From Casimicrobium huifangae (lineage in GTDB: Bacteria > Pseudomonadota > Gammaproteobacteria > Burkholderiales > Casimicrobiaceae), in assembly GCF_009746125.1 (NCBI RefSeq), contig NZ_CP041352.1, positions 833,847 through 897,846 on the forward strand: a DNA stretch of 64,000 nucleotides. Reading direction: 5' to 3'. The translations under genes were made by a program, and so were the position numbers. The notes below the pieces were generated by a model. The model worked only from the letters and a program-made list of their open reading frames with translations, was not told the origin of the DNA and searched no databases. Position 1 is the first letter of the stretch, and every line of letters starts with the position of its first letter. This document shows, piece after piece, positions 19,243 to 28,046 of the stretch.

Positions 19243-20274
19243 TCAGGCTACGATGGAGACCGCGCTGCCGCTACGCGCGCTAGCCGCCAGTGCATCAATC
19301 GCCAGCATGATGTCGAGCGTCTCGTCGGGCGTGGCGCCCGGCCATTGCGACCAGCCATGGCGCAGCAGATCGTGGAAGGCCTCGCCCTGAGCGCGGAAGC
19401 CGGCGGCTGCGTCACACACGATCGTCTCGCGCGGTGCATCGAGCGCAATGCCACGACGGATGACCAGCGTCGGCGGCAGCTTGTCCGAGGTGTCGTTGTA
19501 GAACGTGGTCTCGATGGTGCCGGCATCGCCGACGATCAGCGCGGTGCGGTGCCGCGAGGTGCCGAAGCTGCAGGCGATCTGCGCCAGCGCACCGCCCGGA
19601 AAATCCAGCGTGCCCAACAGCGTGCGATCAACACCGGTACCACCGCTCGCGCCCTCGGCAAAGCGCGCCATCGCATGCGCCCGCACCGGCCGTTCGTCAG
19701 CGATCATGCGCACCAGGCTGACCGGATAGCTGCCGGCGTCCATCAGCGCGCCGCCCGCGAGTGCAGGGTCCCAGCGGATATTGCTACCCATCGCCAATGG
19801 AAAGCCGAACGACGCTTGCACGAACTGCACCTTGCCAATCGCACCCTCACGCAACAACTGCGCGAGTTTGATGGTCTGCGGCTGCGCGCGATACGGATAC
19901 GCTTCGACGACAATCACGTTGTTGCGCTTCGCCGCGTCAAACATCGCCTTCGCCTCGGCCGCGTTGGCTGCGAAGGGCTTTTCGCAGAGCACATGCTTGC
20001 CGGCTTCAGCCGCCTTGATCGTCCACTCGGCGTGCAGGTTGTTCGGCAGCGGGTTGTAGACCGCTTCGATCGACGGGTCCGCCAGCATGGCCTCATAACT
20101 GCCGAACGACTGCATGATGCCCACCTCGGCCGCGAACGCGGCGGCTTTGGCGGCGTCACGACTGGCAACGGCGCACACGTCAACCTTGTCGGAGCCGCGC
20201 AGTGCCGCAGTGAAGTTACGGGCGATGTTGGCGGCGCCGAGGACGCCGATGCGGAGTTTTTTGTCAGCGGGCAT
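19243..20274 (-). CDS. Gfo/Idh/MocA family oxidoreductase
   Basis: A 343-residue NAD(P)-dependent oxidoreductase. The N-terminal Rossmann motif is IGVLGAANIARNFTAAL, the conserved EKP motif is HVLCEKPFAANAAEA, and the C-terminal domain starts with PYRAQPQT and continues with the substrate-site segment GGALMDAGSYPVSLVR. Family members act on sugars and related polyols; the substrate here cannot be told. It stands alone between repeats. Confidence 0.9.
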   Translation of the reverse strand: MPADKKLRIGVLGAANIARNFTAALRGSDKVDVCAVASRDAAKAAAFAAEVGIMQSFGSYEAMLADPSIEAVYNPLPNNLHAEWTIKAAEAGKHVLCEKPFAANAAEAKAMFDAAKRNNVIVVEAYPYRAQPQTIKLAQLLREGAIGKVQFVQASFGFPLAMGSNIRWDPALAGGALMDAGSYPVSLVRMIADERPVRAHAMARFAEGASGGTGVDRTLLGTLDFPGGALAQIACSFGTSRHRTALIVGDAGTIETTFYNDTSDKLPPTLVIRRGIALDAPRETIVCDAAAGFRAQGEAFHDLLRHGWSQWPGATPDETLDIMLAIDALAASARSGSAVSIVA

Positions 20275-20299
20275 GGGGGCTCTCGTGGTTGTCAGAGGG

Positions 20300-20455
20300 A
20301 GTGACGTTCATGGTTCGACAAGCTCACCACGAACGGAGTGAGTGATGAGCGCAGCGTTTACCCCTGAGCGAAGTCGAAGGGGCACCACCAACGGACAGAG
20401 TGGTGAGTGCCGCGTTTACTCTTGAGCCTGACAAAGGATCACCACGAACGGCGCG
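20300..20455. repeat. Dispersed intergenic repeat segments
   Basis: Contains GTTCGACAAGCTCACCACG near 20308, a degenerate second unit near 20375, and CACCACGAACGG near 20440. The first unit is inverse to the segment near 14670. No gene is present. Confidence 0.5.
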
Positions 20456-20457
20456 AA

Positions 20458-21309
20458 TTAGGCGTAAGTGTAAAAACCGCGCCCGGTCTTGCGGCCCAGA
20501 TAACCCGCCGCGACCATCTCCTTCAGCAGCGGCGCCGGGCGGTACTTCGGGTCGTTGAAGCCTTCGTAGAACACGTTCATCACGGCAATCATCACGTCGA
20601 GACCGATCATGTCGGCGAGAGCAAGGGGGCCGATCGGCTGGTTGGTACCAAGCTTCATGCCGTTGTCGATGTCTTCGGCCGTGGCGAGTCCTTCCTGCAG
20701 GCAGAAGATTGCCTCATTGATCATCGGGCACAGGATGCGGTTGACCACGAATCCGGGCGAGTTTTTGACGGTGATCGGCGTCTTGCCGAGTGCCTTGGCC
20801 AGTTCCTGCGCCGTCGCAAGTGTCGCGTCGCTGGTGGCAAGGCCACGGATCAGCTCGACCAGCGCCATCATCGGCACCGGGTTGAAGAAGTGCATGCCGA
20901 TGAAACGGTCGGGGCGCTTGGTTGCGGCAGCCAGTTGCGTAATCGAGATTGACGAGGTGTTGGTCGCAATGATTGTGCTGGCCGGCAGCAGCGCGTCGAG
21001 ATCCTTGAGAATTTTGATCTTCAGGCCTTCATTCTCGGTCGCGGCTTCGATCACGTAGTCACACTTGGCAAGATCGGCCATCGTGCTGGTGGTCTTGACG
21101 TGCGACATCGCAGCCGCTTTTTGCTCGGCAGTGATTTTTTCCTTCTTGAGCAGACGGTCGAGACTGCCGCTGATGGTGGTCACACCCTTGTCGAGCGCAA
21201 CCGGGTTGACATCGAGCATCAACGCGTCGATGCCTGCCACGGCGCAGGCCTGCGCGATGCCGTTGCCCATGGTGCCAGCGCCGATGATGCCGACTGTTTT
21301 GATCGTCAT
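20458..21309 (-). CDS. 3-hydroxybutyryl-CoA dehydrogenase family
   Basis: A 283-residue NAD-dependent 3-hydroxyacyl-CoA dehydrogenase. The Rossmann motif is VGIIGAGTMGNGIAQACA; catalytic His is in IGMHFFNPVPMMALVE, with Ser and Asn in NTSSISIT and GFVVNRIL. The size (one domain pair, no crotonase fusion) suits a butyryl-CoA or PHB-type pathway enzyme such as HbdA/PaaH. The start MTIKTVG is chosen because the Rossmann strand begins at residue 4. Confidence 0.92.
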   Translation of the reverse strand: MTIKTVGIIGAGTMGNGIAQACAVAGIDALMLDVNPVALDKGVTTISGSLDRLLKKEKITAEQKAAAMSHVKTTSTMADLAKCDYVIEAATENEGLKIKILKDLDALLPASTIIATNTSSISITQLAAATKRPDRFIGMHFFNPVPMMALVELIRGLATSDATLATAQELAKALGKTPITVKNSPGFVVNRILCPMINEAIFCLQEGLATAEDIDNGMKLGTNQPIGPLALADMIGLDVMIAVMNVFYEGFNDPKYRPAPLLKEMVAAGYLGRKTGRGFYTYA

Positions 21310-21403
21310 GTGAGTCTCCGTGACCTTTTCTGTTGAACTGAAGGCGATTTTACGGAGCGGCGTCACAGCGGTGCCGGCCAAAGCGTCGGGCAAAATAGAC
21401 TCG

Positions 21404-22408
21404 ATGTCCTCTTCGTCCGCCACTCCTGATGCCGCTTCTGCGGCCACCCCGCACCCACAGCACCTGACACTCGGCATCGGCGCCGCGCTCGGCGCTGGCC
21501 TGATGTGGGGACTGGTGTTCGTGGCGCCGCTGTTGCTGCCCGACTATCCCGCGACGCTGCTGTCGTTTGGGCGCTACTTTGCCTTTGGTCTGGTGACCTT
21601 GCCGATCGCGTGGTGGCAGCGCAAAGCGCTGCGTCAGCTAACGCGGGCTGACTGGTGGCTGGCGACCAAACTCTCCATCGTCGGCAACTTCATTTATTAC
21701 CTCACGCTCTCGGCGGCGATCCAGCTGGCCGGTGCTCCGTTGCCGACCTTGATCATCGGTACCTTGCCGGTGGTGATTGCGGTGGTCTCCAATCTGGGCA
21801 GCCACGGCGAGCATCGCTTCTCGTGGGCCAGGCTGGTGCCATCGTTGGTGCTGATCGCGGGCGGCCTTCTGTGTGTCAATGCCGATCAGGTTGCGCGCCT
21901 GCAGGCCGAAGGCGCTCTGACCGCATATCTGGGAGGCGCGGCACTGGCCATTGTGGCCAATGCAGCGTGGACCTGGTATCCAATTCACAACGCGCGCTGG
22001 TTGAACGCACATCGTCAGCACACGTCGACCACCTGGGCGACGGCCCAGGGCATCACCACGCTGCCGATTGCGGCCGTCGGGCTTGCGCTTTCCTTGCTGT
22101 GGCTGCGCCTCACTGGCGATCCACGCTTTGCGCAGTCGCTGTCAGGGCCGGAGCCGCTCAAGTTCTGGCTGCTGATGACGGTGATCGGCTTTTGCGCGTC
22201 ATGGCTAGGCACCATGCTGTGGAATATCGCGAGCAAAAATACGCCGACGGCGTTGACCGGGCAATTGATCGTGTTCGAAACACTGGCCGCGCTGGCCTAT
22301 GCCTATCTGGTCTATCAGCGCTCGCCCAGTGGCTTCGAGATCGCCGGCATCGTGCTGCTGGTGCTCGGCGTGATCGTCGGGGTGCGGGCGCTGGCGTCAC
22401 GGCAGTAG
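21404..22408 (+). CDS. EamA/DMT-family transporter
   Basis: A 334-residue integral membrane protein with about ten hydrophobic segments, arranged as two EamA-like halves. The motif GAGLMWGLVFVAPLLLPDY near residue 32 and the second-half stretch WLGTMLWNIASKNTPTALTGQL are typical of drug/metabolite exporters. The substrate is unknown. It is divergent from the hydroxyacyl-CoA dehydrogenase. An upstream in-frame start at 21320 would overlap that gene's 5' end and is less likely. Confidence 0.85.
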   Translation: MSSSSATPDAASAATPHPQHLTLGIGAALGAGLMWGLVFVAPLLLPDYPATLLSFGRYFAFGLVTLPIAWWQRKALRQLTRADWWLATKLSIVGNFIYYLTLSAAIQLAGAPLPTLIIGTLPVVIAVVSNLGSHGEHRFSWARLVPSLVLIAGGLLCVNADQVARLQAEGALTAYLGGAALAIVANAAWTWYPIHNARWLNAHRQHTSTTWATAQGITTLPIAAVGLALSLLWLRLTGDPRFAQSLSGPEPLKFWLLMTVIGFCASWLGTMLWNIASKNTPTALTGQLIVFETLAALAYAYLVYQRSPSGFEIAGIVLLVLGVIVGVRALASRQ

Positions 22409-22413
22409 CTCGC

Positions 22414-22477
22414 AGAAGCGGGTCGGCCGCGACCTGCGCTACGTCAAGTTGGCGCTGTCTCGGCAGAGCCGCTTCTA
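22414..22477. repeat. REP-like hairpin
   Basis: Arms AGAAGCGG and CCGCTTCT, with an inner GGCCGCGACC stretch. It lies between the convergent EamA and pyrC genes and may terminate both. Confidence 0.5.
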
Positions 22478-23626
22478 CAGCAGCTTCCAGGCGAGCGTCC
22501 GGCCTTGCGTGAGCGGCACGATGGTTTCATCGCCAAACGCAAATTCTTCCGGCGGTGTCCAGGTGTCGCGTTGCAGGGTGACTGTGCCTGCGTTGCGCGG
22601 CAAGCCATAAAACTCAGCTCCGAAGCGGCTCGCGAAGGCATCAAGCCTGTCCAGTGCGCCTGCGGCGTCGAACGCCTCGGCATAAAGCTCAATCGCAGCG
22701 TGCGAGGTGAAGCAGCCGGCCGCGCCGCAGCAGGTTTCCTTGTTGTTGCGCGAGTGCGGCGCGCTGTCGGTGCCGAGAAAGAATTTTGGCGACCCCGATG
22801 TCGCAGCGGCCAGCAGCGCCTGCCGGTGCGTCTCGCGCTTCAGGATGGGCAAGCAGTAGAAGTGCGGACGAATACCGCCGGTAAAAATGGACGTGCGGTT
22901 GTAGAGCAGATGCTGCGGCGTGATGGTGGCACCGACGTTGGGGGGGGCCGCACTGACGAAGTCCGCCGCCTCGCGCGTGGTGATGTGTTCGACCACGACT
23001 TTCAGCGCCGGGAAATCGCGCACGACTTGTGCCAGCGAGTGTTCAACAAAGATCGCCTCGCGGTCGAACACGTCGGTGGCAGGATCAGTCACTTCGCCGT
23101 GAATGCACAGCACCACACCGTGACGCTGCATGGCATCGAGCACCGGGTAGACGTTTTTGAGTGCAGTGACACCGGAGTCGGAATTGGTCGTGGCGCCCGC
23201 CGGGTAGTACTTGAAAGCTTTGACGAAGCCGGATTCGGCCACTCGCGCCACCTCGTCAACAGCGGTGCGATCAGTCAGATATAGCGTCATCAGCGGCTCG
23301 AACGTCGAGCCCGCCGGAAGTGCCTGCAGGATGCGGTCGCGATACCCTGCCGCCATCGTCACCGACGTTACCGGTGGCTTCAGATTGGGCATCACCAGCG
23401 CCCGGCCGAACTGCCTGGCCGTGAAGGGCACCACTGAGGCGAGCCCGGCACCATCGCGCAGATGGACGTGAAAATCATCCGGTCGGCCGAGCGTGAGGGC
23501 GGACAACGGCGCGGCAGTGGTTGCAGTGGATTGCACGATGAGTGGCCCGAACTGGACGGCAGATTGATAGGCGCCCGGCACCGTCGTTGCTGAGGCCTTG
23601 GCGCTGAACTGGTAGGATTTAATCAT
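22475..23626 (-). CDS. pyrC: Dihydroorotase
   Basis: A 383-residue zinc amidohydrolase that closes carbamoyl-aspartate to dihydroorotate. Metal ligands: DDFHVHLRDG; the lysine to be carboxylated in AFKYYPAGATTNSDSG; H in CIHGEV and VVEHITT; D in FLGTDSAPH. The catalytic part starts near residue 42; the first 40 residues are an unusual extension. The ATG complementary to 23624-23626 has an excellent ribosome site GGAGGTGA, so the long form may be real. A GTG at 23536 would give a standard 353-residue enzyme. The start overlaps that of the divergent Fur gene. Confidence 0.93.
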   Translation of the reverse strand: MIKSYQFSAKASATTVPGAYQSAVQFGPLIVQSTATTAAPLSALTLGRPDDFHVHLRDGAGLASVVPFTARQFGRALVMPNLKPPVTSVTMAAGYRDRILQALPAGSTFEPLMTLYLTDRTAVDEVARVAESGFVKAFKYYPAGATTNSDSGVTALKNVYPVLDAMQRHGVVLCIHGEVTDPATDVFDREAIFVEHSLAQVVRDFPALKVVVEHITTREAADFVSAAPPNVGATITPQHLLYNRTSIFTGGIRPHFYCLPILKRETHRQALLAAATSGSPKFFLGTDSAPHSRNNKETCCGAAGCFTSHAAIELYAEAFDAAGALDRLDAFASRFGAEFYGLPRNAGTVTLQRDTWTPPEEFAFGDETIVPLTQGRTLAWKLL

Positions 23627-24164
23627 GGGCTCACCTCCCGCAACCGCAGCGTCCGTTCCTGCAAGCACGCCGCCCGCACCCGCACCGGTGCCGCTGCCGT
23701 CGGCGGCAATCATGCTGGCGCGGCGACTGGTGATGACGAGTGGTGGTCGCAACACCGGCGCCCGGCGCAACGTGCTGGCGTGTCTGATTGCGTCGGACCG
23801 CGCGCTTTCGCATGCGGATATTGAGGTGCAGCTCGCCGACACCGGGCTCGACCGGGTGACGCTTTATCGTGTGCTGGACTGGCTGGTCGAGCATTCACTG
23901 GCGCATCGGGTAGGTACGGCCGGTGGCGCAACCGGCATTGAGCGGGCGATGCGATTTGCCTTCACGCGACCAGAAAAGCCCCATTCTCACGCCCATTTTC
24001 AGTGCACGCAATGCGGTCGAACGATCTGCCTGGATGACGTGGCGGCACCTGCGCTGGCGGTGCCGGCGGGCGTTGAGCTGCAGGGTATCGAGCTGGCGGC
24101 CTTTGGCCGATGCTCGCATTGTCGCAGTGAAGCGGCGGCGGGGGCAGGGAGTCAGCCGCTATAA
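23625..24164 (+). CDS. Fur-family metalloregulator (possibly Zur)
   Basis: A 179-residue DNA-binding metalloregulator. After a Pro/Ala-rich N-terminus, the winged helix spans about residues 35-95 (ALSHADIEVQLA, then TLYRVLDWLVEHSL as recognition helix). The metal part has SHAHFQCTQCGRTICLDD and a second Cys pair in FGRCSHC. Zur or another subfamily cannot be separated by eye. A TAGGA ribosome site supports the ATG at 23625, but 23712 is an alternative. Its start codon overlaps that of pyrC on the other strand; dksA follows 78 bases downstream. Confidence 0.82.
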   Translation: MGSPPATAASVPASTPPAPAPVPLPSAAIMLARRLVMTSGGRNTGARRNVLACLIASDRALSHADIEVQLADTGLDRVTLYRVLDWLVEHSLAHRVGTAGGATGIERAMRFAFTRPEKPHSHAHFQCTQCGRTICLDDVAAPALAVPAGVELQGIELAAFGRCSHCRSEAAAGAGSQPL

Positions 24165-24242
24165 TCCGGCGCCGCCTGGTAAGACTGCGGCTGACCGACC
24201 AGACACTCGATAGATCGACAGATAAGGTTCCAGAAGAGTTTT

Positions 24243-24797
24243 ATGGCTACTACGAGCAAGGCGAAAACTGCGCCTGCAGCCAAAGCGGCCCCGGCCGCGA
24301 CGGTTGGCAAAACGACCAAACCGGCCGCAGCGCCGGCTCCGGCAAGCAAACCAGCGCCGGTGCTGACGATGAACAGTCAGAAGAAGTACGGCGGATTGAC
24401 CGAGGCGGAAATCCTCGCACAGCCGGAATCGGAATACATGAGCAAGGCGCAGCTCGCTTTCTTCCGCGAGAAGCTGGTCGAACTGCGCGACAACATCCTG
24501 CATAACGCGACCGATACCGGCGAGCACCTGCGCGATACCGAGGTGGCCACTGACCCGTCCGACCGGGCGACGCAGGAAGAGGAATACACCCTTGAGCTGC
24601 GCACCCGTGACCGCGAGCGCAAGCTGCTCAAGAAGGTCGACAAGTCACTGCGCATGGTTGACGATGGCAGCTTTGGCTGGTGCGAAGAGACCGGCGAGCC
24701 GATCGGCATCGCACGCCTGATTGCGCGTCCGACCGCGTCGCTCTCCATCGAGGCGCAGGAACGCCGCGAGCGCATGCAGAAACTGTTTGGGGATTGA
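24243..24797 (+). CDS. dksA: RNA polymerase-binding transcription factor DksA
   Basis: A 184-residue protein. After an Ala/Lys-rich N-terminus, residues 60-130 form the coiled coil typical of DksA, with the tip bearing the acidic DPSDRATQEEE. The C-terminal zinc-finger fold reads FGWCEETGEPIGIARLIARP and ASLSIEAQE, so only one of the four zinc cysteines remains. Such cysteine-poor DksA proteins are usual in many alpha- and betaproteobacteria and can act without zinc. DksA works with ppGpp in the stringent response. Confidence 0.93.
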   Translation: MATTSKAKTAPAAKAAPAATVGKTTKPAAAPAPASKPAPVLTMNSQKKYGGLTEAEILAQPESEYMSKAQLAFFREKLVELRDNILHNATDTGEHLRDTEVATDPSDRATQEEEYTLELRTRDRERKLLKKVDKSLRMVDDGSFGWCEETGEPIGIARLIARPTASLSIEAQERRERMQKLFGD

Positions 24798-24926
24798 TCG
24801 CCGCTGGCCGCTGTTGGCCTGCTGCAATGACCCCTTGCCACTCGCGGATTTGCCGTGAGCGGCCATAATTGTTCATTCCTGCTTCAAACGCGCGACTGCC
24901 AGCCAGTCTCACCCAAAGGAAATCCC

Positions 24927-25529
24927 ATGAGTGCACCCTTCTCCCTGCCGCCGCTTCCGTACGCCGACAACGCGCTGGAGCCGCTGATCTCGGCCAACAC
25001 GCTGTCGTTTCACTACGGCAAGCACCACAAGGCCTACGTCGACAATCTGAACAAGCTGGTTGAAGGCAAGGATCTGGCGCAGCTGTCGCTTGAGGACATC
25101 ATCAAGAAGTCGGCAGGTGACGCGGCGCTGGTCGGCGTATTCAACAACGCTGCCCAAATCTGGAATCACACGTTCTACTGGAACAGCCTCAAGCCCAATG
25201 GCGGCGGCAAGCCGACCGGCGCGATTGCTGCAGCGATCGACAAGGACCTCGGCGGCTACGACAAGTTCAAGGCTGACTTCGCCAACGCTGCAGTCACGCA
25301 GTTCGGCTCCGGCTGGGCGTGGCTGGTGTCGGACGCGGGCGTGCTCAAGATCGTCAAGACCGGCAACGCCGAAGTGCCGTTCACCAAGGGGCAGAAGCCG
25401 CTGCTGACGATCGACGTCTGGGAACATGCTTACTACCTCGACTACCAGAACCTGCGCGCCAAATATGTCGAGACACTGATCGACAAGCTGCTCAACTGGG
25501 ATTTCGCCAACGCGAACTTCGCCGGCTGA
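24927..25529 (+). CDS. sodB: Iron superoxide dismutase
   Basis: A 200-residue Fe/Mn-SOD. Metal ligands: H in [14 protein letters not shown] in [10 protein letters not shown], and D and H in [15 protein letters not shown]. The residues GGGKPTG and FGSGWAWLV point to the iron type. The ATG at 24927 has the ribosome site AAAGGAAA; the upstream in-frame start is rejected. Cytoplasmic, detoxifies superoxide. Ends at a good terminator. Confidence 0.96.
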   Translation: MSAPFSLPPLPYADNALEPLISANTLSFHYGKHHKAYVDNLNKLVEGKDLAQLSLEDIIKKSAGDAALVGVFNNAAQIWNHTFYWNSLKPNGGGKPTGAIAAAIDKDLGGYDKFKADFANAAVTQFGSGWAWLVSDAGVLKIVKTGNAEVPFTKGQKPLLTIDVWEHAYYLDYQNLRAKYVETLIDKLLNWDFANANFAG

Positions 25530-25556
25530 TCGTAGTCGTAGCAAAAACGCTGTCAC

Positions 25557-25581
25557 AAGGGCCGGGTTTCCGGCCTTTTTG
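25557..25581 (+). terminator. Intrinsic terminator of sodB
   Basis: GGCCGG pairs with CCGGCC around GTTT, followed by five T residues. Confidence 0.85.
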
Positions 25582-25585
25582 ATTT

Positions 25586-26338
25586 TTGCTGTCGGGGATT
25601 CAGTTGCCACAACCTGCTTCGCAGACGACCTTGTTGAGTGTTCGCAACTTGCGTCATCACTATTCGCCGCGAGGCGCCGCAGCGCGTGCCGGGCAACAAC
25701 CGGAGCGCGCTGAAGCGGTGCTGGAATTCGGCAGTTTTGATGTCGGCGCTGGCACGGTGCTGTTGGTGCGCGGGGCTTCCGGGGCAGGCAAATCGACATT
25801 GCTGCACTTGCTCGCCGGTGTGTTGCCGTTGGCGAGGGAGGCCGGCACGGTATCGATTGCGGCGACAGAAATTGCCGGGCTATCCGTTGCCAGACGTGAT
25901 CAACTGCGGCCCTTCGTGGTTGGCTGGATGCCGCAGCGGCTGTGCCTGATCGAGACCCTCACGGTGCGCGAAAACGTGTTGCTGCCGCTGGCGCTGGCTG
26001 GCAAATCCGATGCCGAGGGCCGGCGGCGAGCAGATGAGCTGTTGAGGACACTGGACATCGAGATGCTGGCTGCGCGCCGCCAGGTGGCCATCTCGGTGGG
26101 CCAGGCCGCGCGCGCCAGCCTTGCCCGCGCACTGGTGGCGCGGCCAAAACTTCTGCTGGCGGACGAGCCCACCGCCGCACTCGATGCAACCAGTGCGAAT
26201 CTGGTTGCCCACGCAATTGCCACGTATGCCGAATCGGGTGGCGCCGCTGTGGTCGCAAGCCACGACCCGCAATTGCGGGAAATGCTGGGTCAGTGTCTGC
26301 CGCAAGGCTCGGTCCATACGCTGGAGTTGCCGCGATGA
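25586..26338 (+). CDS. ABC transporter ATPase (LolD/MacB type)
   Basis: A 250-residue ABC ATPase. Walker A is RGASGAGKSTLLHLLAG, the signature region is ISVGQAARASLARALV (SVGQA in place of the usual SGGQ), Walker B is LLLADEPTAALD, and the H-loop is VVASHD. Its stop overlaps the start of the permease (ATGA), so they form one operon. The apparent TTG start lies just after the sodB terminator; a start nearer LLSVRNLRH is possible. Confidence 0.85.
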   Translation: MLSGIQLPQPASQTTLLSVRNLRHHYSPRGAAARAGQQPERAEAVLEFGSFDVGAGTVLLVRGASGAGKSTLLHLLAGVLPLAREAGTVSIAATEIAGLSVARRDQLRPFVVGWMPQRLCLIETLTVRENVLLPLALAGKSDAEGRRRADELLRTLDIEMLAARRQVAISVGQAARASLARALVARPKLLLADEPTAALDATSANLVAHAIATYAESGGAAVVASHDPQLREMLGQCLPQGSVHTLELPR

Positions 26339-27513
26339 GCATCATCGTGCGCCTGGTGAGCCGTTTTCTTGCCACGCGCCCCTGGCAGTTCGCCTTGACT
26401 GTCTCGCTTTGCGCGTTGGGGATGGCCAGTGCGGTCGGCATTGTCTGGCTGCAGGCAACGCTCGAATCGCATGCCCGGCGACAGGCCGAAGGCATTGACA
26501 TCGTGGTCGGCGCCAAGGGCTCGGCGCTGCAGAACGTGTTGGCCGCTGTTTACTATCTGGATGTACCGAACGGCAATATTCGCCTGGATGAAGTGGCTGC
26601 ACTGCGGGCCAATCCGATGGTGGCGCAGGCCATTGCCGTGGCAATGGGAGACTCGGTTGCGGGTGCTCGCATAGTTGGCGCAGGCAACGACTTTCTCGAG
26701 TTCTACGGCGCCCAGCTGACGGAAGGGGCTCTACCCGCTGCGCCGATGGAGGCAGTGGTCGGATCAGCGCTGGCCGCCCGTGCCAGGCTGCGCGTCGGCG
26801 ACAGCTTCATTGGTGCCCACGGCATGAGCAGTGGCGACGCGGCGGCCGAGCATGATGGCAATCCTTATCGTGTCGTCGGCATTCTCAAGGCAAGTGGGCG
26901 GGTGATCGACCAAGTTGCAGTCACGCCCATAGAGAGTGTGTGGCTGGTACACGAGGGCCATGCGGCGAGCAGTGAACGTGAGGCTACGTTTGCCTTGGTC
27001 CAGACCAGGGGGCCACTAGGTGTGGCGACGCTTCCGCGCATGATCAACAGTACCACCCGACTGCAGGCCGCCGTGCCGGCGCTGGAGTCGGCTCGTCTCT
27101 TGACCAGTTTTGACTGGGTGGCAATCATTATCAAAGCGTTCGCCGTTGTCCTGATTGCGGCCGCAATGGCGTCTTTACTGGGAGCGCTGATGCAGGCGCT
27201 GGCGCGGCGGGAACCGGAAATGGCGGTGCTGCGGGCGATGGGGGCGAGCCGGTGGCAATTGGCATTGCTGGTGCTTGCCGAGGCAGTGGCATTGGTGTTG
27301 CTCGCGTCATTGGTGGCGGCTGTGCTGCTGGCGGTGGGCGCGTGGCTGCTGTCGCATGGCGTGCTTCCTGGCCTGGCGGTAGATCCAATGGTTGGCAGCG
27401 GGTACTGGGGAATTGCCTTGATTGCTGCGCTTTGCCTCGCAGTTATTGCTACTATCCCAGTTCTCTGGCGCAGTGTTTCCATTGACGTTGCCGCGCAACT
27501 TTCGTCGAGGTAA
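26335..27513 (+). CDS. ABC transporter permease, FtsX/MacB type
   Basis: A 392-residue membrane protein. One transmembrane segment at residues 15-40, a large extracytoplasmic MacB-like domain (about 45-260), then three segments forming the FtsX domain with the motif REPEMAVLRAMGASRWQL, which couples to the ATPase. Such transporters usually move lipoproteins, peptides or metals complexes rather than small ions; the cargo here is unknown. Translationally coupled to the ATPase and followed closely by the DUF3299 gene. Confidence 0.87.
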   Translation: MSIIVRLVSRFLATRPWQFALTVSLCALGMASAVGIVWLQATLESHARRQAEGIDIVVGAKGSALQNVLAAVYYLDVPNGNIRLDEVAALRANPMVAQAIAVAMGDSVAGARIVGAGNDFLEFYGAQLTEGALPAAPMEAVVGSALAARARLRVGDSFIGAHGMSSGDAAAEHDGNPYRVVGILKASGRVIDQVAVTPIESVWLVHEGHAASSEREATFALVQTRGPLGVATLPRMINSTTRLQAAVPALESARLLTSFDWVAIIIKAFAVVLIAAAMASLLGALMQALARREPEMAVLRAMGASRWQLALLVLAEAVALVLLASLVAAVLLAVGAWLLSHGVLPGLAVDPMVGSGYWGIALIAALCLAVIATIPVLWRSVSIDVAAQLSSR

Positions 27514-27519
27514 TTGAAA

Positions 27520-28017
27520 ATGAAAATTCGCTCACTTCTTTCAGGCTGCCTCGCGTCGCTGTCGGCCGTCACACTGTTCGCTTGGTTGCCTGCGGTCGCG
27601 GTAACCCCCGTACCAGCGAATGGGGCGCTGATGCCACCGTCGCAATTCCTGCCCGAAAAGCCGGGTTTCACCTCCTGGCGTACGCTCGGGCAAGTGGAGC
27701 TGGTGAAAAAGGATCGCAAGATGGTGCCTGCCTTCGCCCAGGTGGTGACGGCGCTTGATGGCAAGGCGATCAAGGTGCAAGGCTTCATGATGCCGCTTGA
27801 CATCGGTGACAAGCAGCGTCGCTTCCTTCTGGTCGCGGCGCCGCCGCACTGTTCGTTTTGCCTGCCCGCCGGGCCGGACGCGATGATTGAGGTGCGGGCG
27901 AAGTCCGATGTGCGTTACGGCTTCGACGCTGTTGCGTTGTCCGGAACATTGCAGGTGCTCAAGGATGATCCGGCAGGGCTCTATTACCGGCTGGTGGACG
28001 CGGTACCGGTTCCTTGA
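27520..28017 (+). CDS. DUF3299 periplasmic protein
   Basis: A 165-residue exported protein with a signal peptide (LLSGCLASLSAVTLFAWLPAVA). The conserved core includes GKAIKVQGFMMPLDIG and a possible metal-binding CSFCLPAGP pair. DUF3299 genes often sit with ABC genes of this type, and I recall such genes being linked to a zinc-uptake cluster in Vibrio (zrg), which is inference here. ATG at 27520 follows a GAGG ribosome site and overlaps nothing; operon with the two genes upstream. Confidence 0.8.
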   Translation: MKIRSLLSGCLASLSAVTLFAWLPAVAVTPVPANGALMPPSQFLPEKPGFTSWRTLGQVELVKKDRKMVPAFAQVVTALDGKAIKVQGFMMPLDIGDKQRRFLLVAAPPHCSFCLPAGPDAMIEVRAKSDVRYGFDAVALSGTLQVLKDDPAGLYYRLVDAVPVP

Positions 28018-28046
28018 ACGGTCGCTGAAGAAAACGAACATTCGAG

